A stretch of DNA of 64,000 nucleotides, taken from Zygnema cylindricum. Lineage: Eukaryota; Streptophyta; Zygnematophyceae; Zygnematales; Zygnemataceae. A model generated the notes under the pieces. It ran no database searches, was not told where the DNA came from, and saw nothing but the letters and a program-made list of their open reading frames with translations. The position numbers were made by a program, and so were the translations under genes. The stretch covers positions 64,001 through 128,000 of the forward strand of contig JBBHKE010000880.1 of NCBI GenBank assembly GCA_037447655.1. The letters run 5' to 3'. This document shows, piece after piece, positions 53,102 through 64,000 of the stretch. The stretch's first letter is position 1, and every line of letters starts with the position of its first letter.

Positions 53102-56100
53102 CTAACAGGAATTATTACCTAACTTACACAAACTATTAGCACTAACAAGAATTGTAACCTAACTTACACAAACTATTAGCGCTAACAAGAATTATTATCT
53201 AAAATACACAAACTGTTAGCACTAACAGAATTGATACCTAAATTACACAAACAGTTAACGCTAACAACAACTGTAACCTAACTTACACAGACTGTTAGCG
53301 CTAACAACAATTGTAACCCAACTTACACAAACTGTTAGCGCTAACAGGAATTGTTACCTAAATTACACAAACTGTTAAAGCTAACAAGAATTGCAACCTA
53401 ACTTACACAAATTGTCAGCGCTTACAGGAATTGTTACCTAAATTACACAAACTGTTAGGGCTAACAAGAATTGTAACCTAACTTACACAAATTGTAAGCG
53501 CTAACAGGAAGTGTTATCTAAATTACACAAATTGTAAACGCTAACAGCAGTTGTTGTTTAAATTACACAAACAGTTAGCGCTAACAAGAATTGTTACCTA
53601 ACTTACACAAACCGTTAGCACTAAAAGCAATTGTTACCTTTATTACAGAATCTGTTAGCGTTAACAAGAATTGTAACCTAACTTACACAAGCTGTTAGCC
53701 CTAACAAGAATTGTTATCTAAATTGCACAAACTATTAGCGCTTACATGAATTATTACCTAAATTACACAAACTGTTAGCGCAAACAAGAATTGTACCTAA
53801 CTTACACAAACTGTTAGCGCTAACAAGATTTGTTACCTAACTTACACAAACTATTAGCGCTAACTATAATTATTATCTAAAATACACAAACTGTTAGCAC
53901 TAACAAAAATTGATACCTAAATTACACAAACAGTTGCCGCTAACAAGAACTATAACCTAACTTAAACAAACTGTTAGCGCTAACAACAATTGTAACCCAA
54001 CTTACACAAACTGTTAGCCCTAACAAGAATTGTAACCTATATAACACAAACTGTTAGCGCTTACAACAATTGTTACCCAACTTACAAAAATTGTTAGCGC
54101 TAACAAGAATTGTTACCTAACTTACACAAACTATTAGCGCTAACAAAAATTGTAACCTCACTTACACAAACTCTTAGCGCTAACAGGAATTGTTACATAA
54201 ATTACACAAACTGTTAGCGCTGACAAGAATTGCAACCTAACTTACACAAATTGTAAGCGCTAACAGGAATTGTTATCTAAATACAAAAACTGTAAGCGCT
54301 AACAAGATTTGTTACCTAACTTACATAAACTGTTAGCACTTACAGGTATTGATACCTAACTTACACAACTTCTTAGCGCAAACAAAAATTGTTACCAAAA
54401 CTTACACAAGCTGATAGTGCTAACAAGAATTGTTACCTAAAATACAGAACTGTTAGCGCTAACAGGAATTGTTACCTAACTTACACAAACTGTTAGCACA
54501 AACAAGAATTGTTACCTAACTTGCACAAACTATTAGTGTTAACAATAATTGTTATCTAAACCACTCAAATTGTTAGCGCTAATAAGAATCGTTAATTAAA
54601 CTACACAAATTGTTAGCAATAACAAGAATTATTATATAAACTACACAAACTTTTAGCGCTAACAGGGATTTGTTACCTAACTTACAAAAACCGTTAGCAC
54701 TAACAAGAATTCTAACCTTAATTACACAAACTGTTAGCGCTAGCAATAATTGTTATCAAAATTACACAAACTGTTAGCCCTAAAAGGAATTGTTACCTAA
54801 ATTATACAAACTGTTAGCGCTAACAAGAATTGTTACCTAAATTACACAAACTATTAGCGTTAACAAGGATTGTAACCTAAGTAACACAAAATGTTAGCGT
54901 TAACAGGAATTGTTATCTAAATTACACAAACTATTAGCGCTAACAAGAATTGTAACCTAACTTATAAAAACTGCTAGCGCTAACAAGAATTGTTACCTAA
55001 ATTTCACAAAATGTTAGCGCTAACAGGAATTGTAACCTAACTTACACAACTTGTTAGGGCAAACAAAAATTGTTACCAAAACTTACACAACGTGATAGTG
55101 TTAACAAGAATTGTTACCTAAAATACATAAACTGTTAGCGCTAACAGGAATTGTTACCTAACTTACACCAACTGTTAGCGCTAACAAGAATTGTTACCTA
55201 ACTTACACAAACTGTTAGTGTTAACGATAATTGTTTATTTAAACTACACAAATTGTTAGCGCTAATAAGAATCGTTATTTAAACTACACAAATTGTTAGG
55301 GCTAACAAGAATTGTTACCTAACTTACACAAACTATTAGGGCTAACAAAAATTGTAACCTAACTTACAAAAACTCTTAGCGCTAACAGGAATTGCTACCT
55401 AAATTACACAAACTGTTAGAGCTAACAAGAATTGCAACCTAACTTACACAAACTATTAGCGCTAACAGGAAGTGTCATCTAAATTACACAAATTGTAAGC
55501 GCTAACAGGAAGTGTTATCTAAATTACACAAATTGTAAACGCTAACAGCAATTGTTGTTTAAATTACACAAACAGTTAGCGCTAACAAGGATTGTTACCT
55601 AACTTACACAAACCGTTAGCACTAAGAGCAATTGTTACCTTTATTACAGAAACTGTTAGCGTTAACAAGAATTGTAACCTAACTTACACAAGCTGTTAGC
55701 GCTAACAAGAATTGTTATCTAAATTACACAAACTGTTAGCGCTTACAGGAATTATGACCTAAATTACACAAACTGTTAGCCCAAACAAGAATTGTAACCT
55801 AACTTACACAAATCGTTAGAGCTAACAATAATTGTAACCTAACTTACGCAAACTATTAGCGCTAACAATAATTATTATACAAAATACACAAACTGTAAGC
55901 ACTAACAGAAATTGATACCTAAATTACACAAACAGTTAACCCTAACAACAACTGTAACCTAACTTAAACAAACTGTTAGCGCTAACAACAATTGTAACCC
56001 AACTTACACAAACTGTTAGCCCTAATAAGAATTGTTACCTAACTTACACAAACTATTAGCGCTAACAAAAATTGTAACCTGACTTACACAAACTCTTAGC

Positions 56101-59100
56101 TCTAACATGAATTGTAACCTATATAACACAAACTGTTAGCGCTAACAACAATTGTTACCCAACTTACACAAACTGTTACTGCTAACAAGAATTATTACCT
56201 AACTTACATAAACTATTAGCGCTAACAAAAATTGTAACCTCACTTACACAAACTCTTAGCTCTAACATGAATTGTAACCTATATAACACAAACTGTTAGC
56301 GGTAACAGGAACTGTTACCTAAATTACACAAACTGTTAGCGCAGACAAGAATTGCAACCTAAGAAACACAAAATGTTAGCGTTAACAGGAATTGTTACCT
56401 AAATTACATAAACTATTAGCGCTAACAAGAATTGTAACTTAACTTATACAAACTGTTAGCGCTAACAAAAATTGTTACCTAAATTTCACAAAATGTTAGC
56501 GCTAACAAGAATTATAACCTAACTTACATAAACTGTTAGCGCTTACAGTAATTGTTACCTAACTTACACAACTTGTTAGGGCAAACAAAAATTGTTACCA
56601 AAACTTACACAAATTGTTAGTGTTAACGATAATTGTTTATTTAAACTACACAAATTGTTAGCGCTAATAAGAATTGTTATTTAAACTACACAAACTGTTA
56701 GGGCTAACAAGAATTGTTACCTAACCTTCACAAAGTGTTAGTGCTTAGAGGAATTGTAACCTAACTTAAACAAATTGTTAGCTCTTACAGGAATTGTTAT
56801 CTAAATTACACAAACTGTTAGCACGAACAAGAATTGTAACCTAACTTACACAAACTGTTAGCGCTAATAGGAATTGTTATTTAAACTACACAAACTGCTA
56901 GCGCTAACAAGAATTGTTATCAAAATTACACAAACTGTTAGCCCTAAAATGAATTGTTACCTAATTTATACAAAATGTTAGCGCTAACAAGAATTGTTAC
57001 CTAAATTACACAAACTATAATCGCTAATAAGGATTGTAACCTAAGTAACACAAAATGTTAACGTTAACAGGAATTGTTACCTAAATTACACAAACTATTA
57101 GCGCTAACAGGAATTGTTATCTAAATTACACAAACTATTAGCGCTAACAAGAATTGTAACCTAACTTACATATCCTATAAACGCTAACATGAATTGTTAC
57201 CTAACTTACATAACTTGTTAGGGCAAACAAAAATTGTTACCAAAACTTACACAACATGATAGTGCTAACAAGAATTTTTACCTAAAATACATAAACTGTT
57301 AGCGCTAACAGTAATTGTTACCTAACTTACACCAACTGTTAGTGTTAACGATAATTGTTATTTAAACTACACAAATTGTTAGCGCTAATAACAATCGTTA
57401 TTTAAACTACACAAACTATTAGCGCTAAAGAGAAATGTTACCTAACCTTCACAAAGTGTTAGTGCTTAGAGGAATTGTTATCTAAACTACACAAACTGTT
57501 AGCGCTAACAAGAATTGTAACATAACTTACACAAACAGCTAGCGGTAATAAGAATTGTTTTCTAACTACACAAACTGTTAGCGCCAGCAAGAATTGATGT
57601 CTAAATTACACAAATTGTTAGCGCTAACAGGAATTATTACCTAACTTACACCAACTGTTAGCGCTAACAAGAATTGTTACCTAACTTAAACAAACTGTTA
57701 GCGCTAACACGAACTGTTATCTAAATTACACAAAGTGTTAGCACTAACAAGAATTGTTATCTAAATGATACAAATTGTTAGCGCTAACAAGAATTGTAAC
57801 CTAACTTACACAAACTATTAGCGCTAACAGGAATTGTAATCTAAACTACACAAACTGTTAGCGCTAACAAGAATTGTAACATAACTTACACAAACTGCTA
57901 GCGCTAATAATAATTGTTATCTTAATTACACAAACTGTTAGCGCCAGCAAGAATTGATGTCTAAATTACACAAATTGTTCGCTTTAACTGGAATTATAAC
58001 CTAACTTACATAAACTGTTAACGCTAATAGGAATTATTACCTAACTTACACAACTTGTTAGCGCAAACAAAAATTGTTACCAAAACTTACACAACGTGAT
58101 AGTGCTAACAAGAATTGTTACCTAAAATACATAAACTGTTAGCGCTAACAAGAATTGTTACCTAAATTACACAAATTGTTAGCGCTAACAAGAATTGTTA
58201 CCTAACTTAGAGAAATTGTTAACTAACTTACACAACCTGTTTGTGCAAACAGGATGAGTTACCTAACTTACACAACCAATTGTTGCTAAAAAGAATTGTT
58301 ACTTACACTACACAAACTGTTAGCACTAACAAGAATTGTTATATAACTTACATAAAATTGTTAGCGATAACAATAATTGTAATTTAACTTACCAAAAATG
58401 TTAGCTCTAACAGGAAATGTAATCTAAATTACACAAACTGATATCGCTACCAGGAATTGTTATCAAAACTACACAAACTGTTAACGCTAACAAGAATTGT
58501 TACCTAACTTACAGAAACTGTTAGCCTTAACAAGAATTGTTATCTTAATTACACAAACTATTAGTGCTAATAGAAATTGTCACCTAAATTACACAAACTG
58601 TTAGCGCTAACATGAATTGTTACCTAGCTTACAGATAAATTGTTAGCATTAACAAGAATTGTTATCTAAATTACACAAACTGTTAGTGCTAACAGGAATT
58701 GTTACCTAAGTTACACAAACAATTAGTGCTAATAGGAATTGTAACCTAAATTACACAAACTGTTAGCGCTAACATAAATTGTTACCTAGCTTACAGATAA
58801 ATAGTTATTGTTAACAAGAATTGTTATCTAAATTACACAACTTGTAAGCGCTAGCAGGAATTGTCATTTACTTACACAAACTTTTTACGCTAACAAGAAT
58901 TGTTACCAGACTTACACAAACTGTTATCGCTAATAGGAATTGTTATCTAAATTACACAAACTGTTAAAGCTAACAAAAAATGTTATCTAAACTACACAAA
59001 CTATAAGCGCTTACAAGAATTGTAACCTAACTTAGACAAACTATTAGCGGTAACAGGAATTATTATCTAAACTACACAAACTGTTTGCGTTAACAAGAAT

Positions 59101-62100
59101 TATAACCTAACTTACACAAACTATTCGCGCTAACAAGAATTGGAACCTAACTTAAATAAACTGTTAGCGTTAACGGGAATGGTTTTCTATACTAGAGAAA
59201 CTGTTAGACTTAACAAGAGTTGTTACCTAAATTACACACCTATTAGCGATAACAGGAATTGTTACCTAACTTTTTGAAAATTGTTAGAGTTAACAAGAAC
59301 TGTTATCTAAATTACACAAACTGTTAGCGCTAACTGGAATTGATACCTAACTTACAGAAACTGTTAGCACTAACACTAATTGTTACCTAACTTACACAAA
59401 CTCTTAGTGCTAACAAGAATTGTTACCTAACTTACACAAATTGTAAGCGCTAACAAGAATTATAACCTAACCTACACAAATTGTTAGTGCTAACAAGAAT
59501 TGTTATCTAATCTACCCAAATTGTTAGCGCTAACAGGAATTGTTACCTAACTTACAAAACTGTTAGCGCTAACAAGAATTGTTACCTAACTTACACAAAT
59601 TGTTAGCGCTAACAAGAATTGTAACCTAACTTTTTTAAATTATTAGCGTTAACAAAAATTGTTATCTAAACTACACAAGCTGTTAGCACTAACAAGAATT
59701 GTTACCTAACTTACACAAATTGTTAGTGCTAACAAAAATTGTTATCTAATCTACCCAAATTGTTAGCGCTAAGAGGAATTGTTATCTAAATTACACAAAC
59801 AATTAGGGCTAATAGGAATTGTTACCTAACTTACACAAATTGTTAGCGTTAACAAGAATTGTTATGTAACTTACACAAATTGTTAGTGCTTACTGGAACT
59901 GTTTTCTAAATTACACAAACTGTTAGCGCTAACAGAAATTGTTATCTAAACTACACTAAGTGTAAACGCTAACAAGAATTGTTAACTAAATTACAGAAAC
60001 TGTTAGCGATACCAAGAATTATAACCTAACTTACACAAACTGTTCGCGATAACAATAATTGTTACCTAACTAACACAAACTGTTACCGCTTACAATAATT
60101 GTAACCTAACTTAGACAAACTATTAGCGCTAACAGGAATTGTTACCTAACTTATAGAAAATGTTAGCGCTTACATGAATAGTTATCTAAATTACACAAAC
60201 TCTTAGCGCTAACAGAAATAGTTACCTAACTTACACAAGCTGTTAGCACTAACAGGAATTGTTACCTAACTTACACATACTATAAGCGCTAACAAATATT
60301 GTTACCTAACTTACAAAAACTAATAGCGCTAATAACAATTGTAACCTAACTTACACAAAATGTTAGAGCTAACAAGAATTGTTACCTAACTTACACAAAC
60401 TGTAAGCGCTAATAGAAATTGTTACCTTAATTACACAAACTGTAAGCGCTCACAGAAATTGTTCCCTAACTTACAGAAACTATTAGCACTAACAAGAATT
60501 GTAACTTAACTTGCACAAAATGTTAGCGCTAACAGGAATTGTTACCTAACTTACAAAAACTATAAGTGCTAACAAGAATTGTAACCTAACTTATGTTAGC
60601 GCTAACAGGAATTGTTTTCTAACTTACGTAAGTTGGTAGCGCTAACAATAATTGTTATCTAAATTACACAAACTATTAGCGCTAACAGGAATTTTTACCT
60701 AACTTACATAAACTGTTAGCGCTAACGTGAACTGTTACTTAACTTATAGAAACTGTTAGCGCCAAAAAGAATTGTTAACTAAATTACACAAACTTTAGCG
60801 CTAACAGTCATTGTTAACTAACTTTCACAAATTGTTTGTGCTAACACGAATTGTTATCTAAATTATACAAAGTGTTAACGCTAACAGGAATTGTTACCTA
60901 ACTTTCACAAACTATAAACGCTCAAAGATATTGTTACCTAACTTACACAAAATGTTAGCGCTAACATGAATTGTTATCCAAACTACACAAACTGTAAGCG
61001 CTACTAGAAATTGTTACCTAACTTACACAAATTGTTATTGCTAACAGGAGTTGTTACCTAACTTACAAAAACTATTAGCGCTAACAAGAATTCTAACCTA
61101 ACTTACACAAAATGTTAGCGCTAACAGGAATTGTTGTCTATACTTCACAAACCATTTGCGCTAACGCAATTGTTATAGAAAATACACATAGTGTTAACAC
61201 TAAAAAGAATTATAACCTAACTTACACATTTTATTAGCGTTAACAGGAATTGTTACCTAACTTATAGAAATTGTAGCGCGCTAACAGGAATTTTATCCTA
61301 ACTTACAAAAACCGTTAGCGCTAACAAGAATTATAACCTAATCAAGTTAGACAGTTAGCACTAACAAAAATTGTTACCTAACTTACAGAAACTGTTAGCT
61401 CTAATAGGAATTGTTATCTAAATTACATAAAATGTTAGCGCTAATAGGAATTGTTATCTAACTTACACAGACTGTTAGCGCTAACAAGAATTGTCATATA
61501 AAATACACAAATGATTAACGCTAACAGGAATTGTAACCTAACTTACACAAACTATTATCGCGAACTGGAATCTTCACCCAACTTACACAAATTGTGAGCG
61601 CGAACAGGAATCTTCACCCAACTTACACAAACTGTGAGCGCGAACAAGAATTGCTATCTAAATTACACAAACTGATAACGCTGATAGAAATTGTTATCTA
61701 AACTACACAAACTGTTAGCACTAACTGTAATTGTTACCTTATTTACACAAACTGTTAGCGCTAACAAGAATTGTTATTTTAATTACGCAAATTGTTAGCG
61801 TTGATATGAATTGTTACCTAACTTACACAAGTTGTTAGCGCTAGCTGGAATTGTTTAGTAACTAACAGAAAATGTTAGCGCTAACATGAATTGATATCTA
61901 AATTAAACAAACTTTTTGCTCTTACAGGAATTGTTTCCTAACTTACACAAATTGTTAACCCTATTAGGAATTGTCATCTTAACTACACAAGCTGTTAGCT
62001 CTAACAAGAATTGTTACCTTAATTACACAAACTGTTATTGCTAACAAAAGTTGTTACCTAACTTACACAAATTGTTAGCGCTAATAGGAATTGTTACCTA

Positions 62101-62370
62101 ACATACACAAACTGTTAGCGCTATCAAGAATTTTTTTCAAAGCTACACAAACTGTTAACGCTAACAAGAACTGGCACCTAACTTTTAAAAACTATTAGCG
62201 CTAACAAGAATTGTTATTTAAATTGCACAAATTGTTACCGCTTACAGGAATTTTTAAATAACTTACACAAACTGTTAGCACTAATAGGAATTGTTACCTA
62301 ACTTATAAAAACTGTAAGCGCTGACAGGAATTGTTATCTAAACTACACAAACCATTAGAGCTAAGAGGAA
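53102..62370 (+). repeat. 40-bp minisatellite, array 2
   Basis: About 9.27 kb, roughly 230 imperfect 40-bp units, same unit and orientation as array 1. Units vary mainly in ACCTAAC/TCTAAAT, AAGAA/AGGAA and GCGC/GCAC/GTGC. Blocks of units recur: the variant string around 53846-54030 reappears at 55845-56035 (about 2.0 kb, 50 units), and a GCAAACAAAAATTG...CCAAAACTTAC variant occurs near 54377, 55058, 56580, 57216 and 58064. No genes. Confidence 0.95.
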
Positions 62371-62436
62371 TTGACAAAAGCCCTTCAATCACCTAAGTTG
62401 GAGTACTACAGAAAAGCATTTGGTCTAAGTGAGTAA
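62371..62436 (+). pseudogene. Last 22 codons of a copia pol
   Basis: LTKALQSPKLEYYRKAFG then LSE and a TAA stop, the conserved end of copia RNase H/pol. It starts directly after the last minisatellite unit, sharing AATTG with the repeat. The purine tract AAGGGGAG follows at 62451. Confidence 0.85.
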
Positions 62437-62458
62437 GTCTTCTAAAGCTTAAGGGGAG

Positions 62459-63163
62459 TATTGAAAAGTAAGCTTTAGTAAGTCTTAGGAATATAAGTCT
62501 AGAACTTAGAATATTTTTGGACCACCAACTATTGAATATTACGTATATTTTGTGTGGAATTTTATCTACTTAAATAATTATCTTCAAGTAAATTAGTGTG
62601 TACGGCCGCCTATGAATGTAGACGTGAAACTTATCTCTCGGATTTTCAAGCTCTAGATATTGTTACTTGACAATTTTGGTCCAAGTACTTAGATTTTGTC
62701 AGTAGATATTTAGGTGAACCTTGTACATAGGTTTTAGATGTTTTCTATATATTTTAGATGTTTTCTAGATCTTTTGAATATTTAGTTCAATCAAGATTGA
62801 TCACTTCAATACAGAATATACATTCTACACAAGAGTTGAGAAAATGAGAGCACTTAGTGCAGTTTATGGTGTTTTTTTCTCTATTATCTTTGATTTGCTT
62901 GTAGTACATGTTTGTTTGGTTGAAAGACCTCTTTTATTGGGAGTTACATATCTTACACTATAGATCTAGTCTACTAGGCATTTCTCTTTGGATTTGTTTC
63001 TGGTGTCATGTCTACTGATGGCTCAGCTCCTGCTGCAAGTGCTCACTCCTATTAGCCTTAGTGCTCCACCAGCTCCTCAAGGGACAAATATCTTAGCTGG
63101 TGCAAGTGTGACTCCTAGTGGGAGTGGATCACAGCCGAGTCTAAATGCCCATGACCTTCAACA
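62459..63163 (+). repeat. Family-B LTR (ii)
   Basis: 705 bp, TATTGAAAAG ... CTTCAACA. It follows pol end plus purine tract (so acts as a 3' LTR) and precedes primer site plus gag (so acts as a 5' LTR). The in-LTR gag start (63008) is frameshifted by a 4-nt insertion near 63045 relative to copy (i). Confidence 0.9.
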
Positions 63164-63500
63164 GGTTATGGGCCCACCGCCAAAATTGCATATTTTTGAC
63201 GAAACTGACTACTTATACCGGGAAGATATGTTGAGCTCATATTTCGAGGAGAGGGACTTGTCACCCATTGTGGAAGGAACAACTGATGTGACTGCGCCGG
63301 ATTGGAGAAAGAAGAATCTCCACTGCCTCAACGTCTTTATCAAGAATTCCTATCTTTTCCGGGGATAAGTATGTTTACTGGGCGGATATGGTGGAGACAC
63401 ATTTTGAAAATGTCAATCTTTTGGATGTATTGGATGGTTCGCTGGATGAATCTGATCCGTCATGGTTTCAAGAGTTGTAAGGATCACAAATCTCTAACTT
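63008..63500 (+). pseudogene. Copia gag N-terminus (family B)
   Basis: LQQVMGPPPKLHIFDETDYL (from 63155) is the gag start, continuing to about 63345. A second gag-start-like stretch, FPGDKYVYWADMVETHFENV and NLLDVLDGSL, follows in another frame at about 63350-63460. It resembles family-D gag (EKYAYLADMV, NLLDILDGSL). This looks like a duplication or recombinant of two gag N-termini. Frameshifted, and no CCHC knuckle before the window ends. Confidence 0.7.
63164..63175 (+). promoter_or_regulatory. Primer-binding site, half-tRNA type (family B)
   Basis: GGTTATGGGCCC directly after the LTR, extending the match to the initiator-tRNA anticodon stem-loop by one base compared with family D. Confidence 0.85.
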
Positions 63501-64000
63501 TAATGCTTTAATGGACTCTGCAATCCACCGGAAGCCTTTTAGTCTGAGACCTCGTACTTAGCACCCACTGTGCACAATCAGTTGACTTGACGACTGTTGA
63601 AACCGGTCATGGCATTATTACGGACATTCGCCCGGTCCATAAAATTTAAGAGATTGATTTACTTCAGTTCTGTCCCTTAGATTGTCCGTAACCCCTTATA
63701 ATTCTACGACAACTCACCGGACCGCTCCTAGTGGAGATGACAGATTACCGGAGGAAAGAGTATTAGAGGAACCAGCAATACCAGAGTTACCTCCTCTTAT
63801 GACTCCTTAATCACAATGGAGCTACAGTACTGCAACTTGTTAGTTGCCACTATTCAAAAAGTCGCAAAAAGTTTTCAGCTCAATGAGTAAATAAGATTCC
63901 GGCAAGTTATTATGTACACCGACCCTTTACCAAACCTAATCACCACGAGTGCTCTGAATCAGATCCACAGAGAGCCTTTACCTAAGGCACATCTAAGTAC
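63501..64000. other. Element interior, nothing recognised
   Basis: No conserved copia motif could be read in the last 500 bp. It may be a decayed gag/pol spacer or the interior of another insertion. Confidence 0.4.

Noticed and set aside
42922-62370. Regular 40-bp repeats considered as a CRISPR-like array
   Set aside because: There are no unique spacers: the whole 40-bp unit repeats. Context is a eukaryotic LTR element.
53102-62370. Array considered as telomeric repeat because of CCTAA words
   Set aside because: CCTAAC occurs once per 40-bp unit rather than as a short tandem telomere motif.

Overview
The window is AT-rich eukaryotic nuclear DNA. It has spliceosomal introns with GT..AG borders, plant-type leucine-rich repeats and a plant/algal-type anthranilate-phosphoribosyltransferase-like gene, and it is dominated by transposable elements. 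I read it as a photosynthetic protist, possibly a stramenopile alga. The kingdom is inference and the species is not identifiable from sequence alone. No bacterial operon, CRISPR array, rRNA or convincing tRNA gene was seen.

Region 1 (2.4-25.9 kb, minus strand) is one long gene. Ten exons join in frame by consensus splice sites, 1266 nt in total from the first in-frame ATG to the stop. Each internal leucine-rich repeat sits in its own 72-nt (once 69-nt) exon with identical splice phase, followed by a C-cap plus EGF-like exon and a Pro/Ser-rich plus PAN/Apple exon. Its introns hold purine/pyrimidine tracts, and one 9.6-kb intron holds two Ty1/copia elements, the younger apparently inside the older.

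Region 2 (25.9-28.7 kb) is a 740-bp pyrimidine tract and then, on the plus strand and divergent from the LRR gene, two exons of the phosphoribosyltransferase-like gene. The remaining exons are not visible. The end of exon 2 recurs as degenerate copies in the following intron.

Region 3 (28.7-34.1 kb) is an island of non-autonomous DNA transposons. It has two hAT-type elements with perfect 8-bp target duplications and three elements with TA-flanked CACCGTGAATCG-type termini, one nested in another, lying among a GTACGG-rich dispersed repeat.

Region 4 (34.1-42.9 kb) is a truncated LTR element with gag and retropepsin remnants (Ty3/gypsy-like), then rearranged copia copies ending in an LTR palindrome.

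Region 5 (42.9-64.0 kb) holds two blocks of a 40-bp minisatellite (about 1.3 and 9.3 kb) abutting LTR ends. One LTR is split by a complete 7.2-kb copia element and by a solo LTR. The copia element itself carries a second solo LTR of the same family. The long array occupies the place of almost the whole internal region of a copia element: it begins at the base after the 5' LTR and ends 22 codons before the pol stop.

The copia families share two features worth following. Their primer-binding site matches the anticodon stem-loop of initiator tRNA (half-tRNA priming, as in Drosophila copia). Gag translation starts inside the LTR and reads through the primer-binding site in the same phase in every family, giving a Q-V-M-G peptide.
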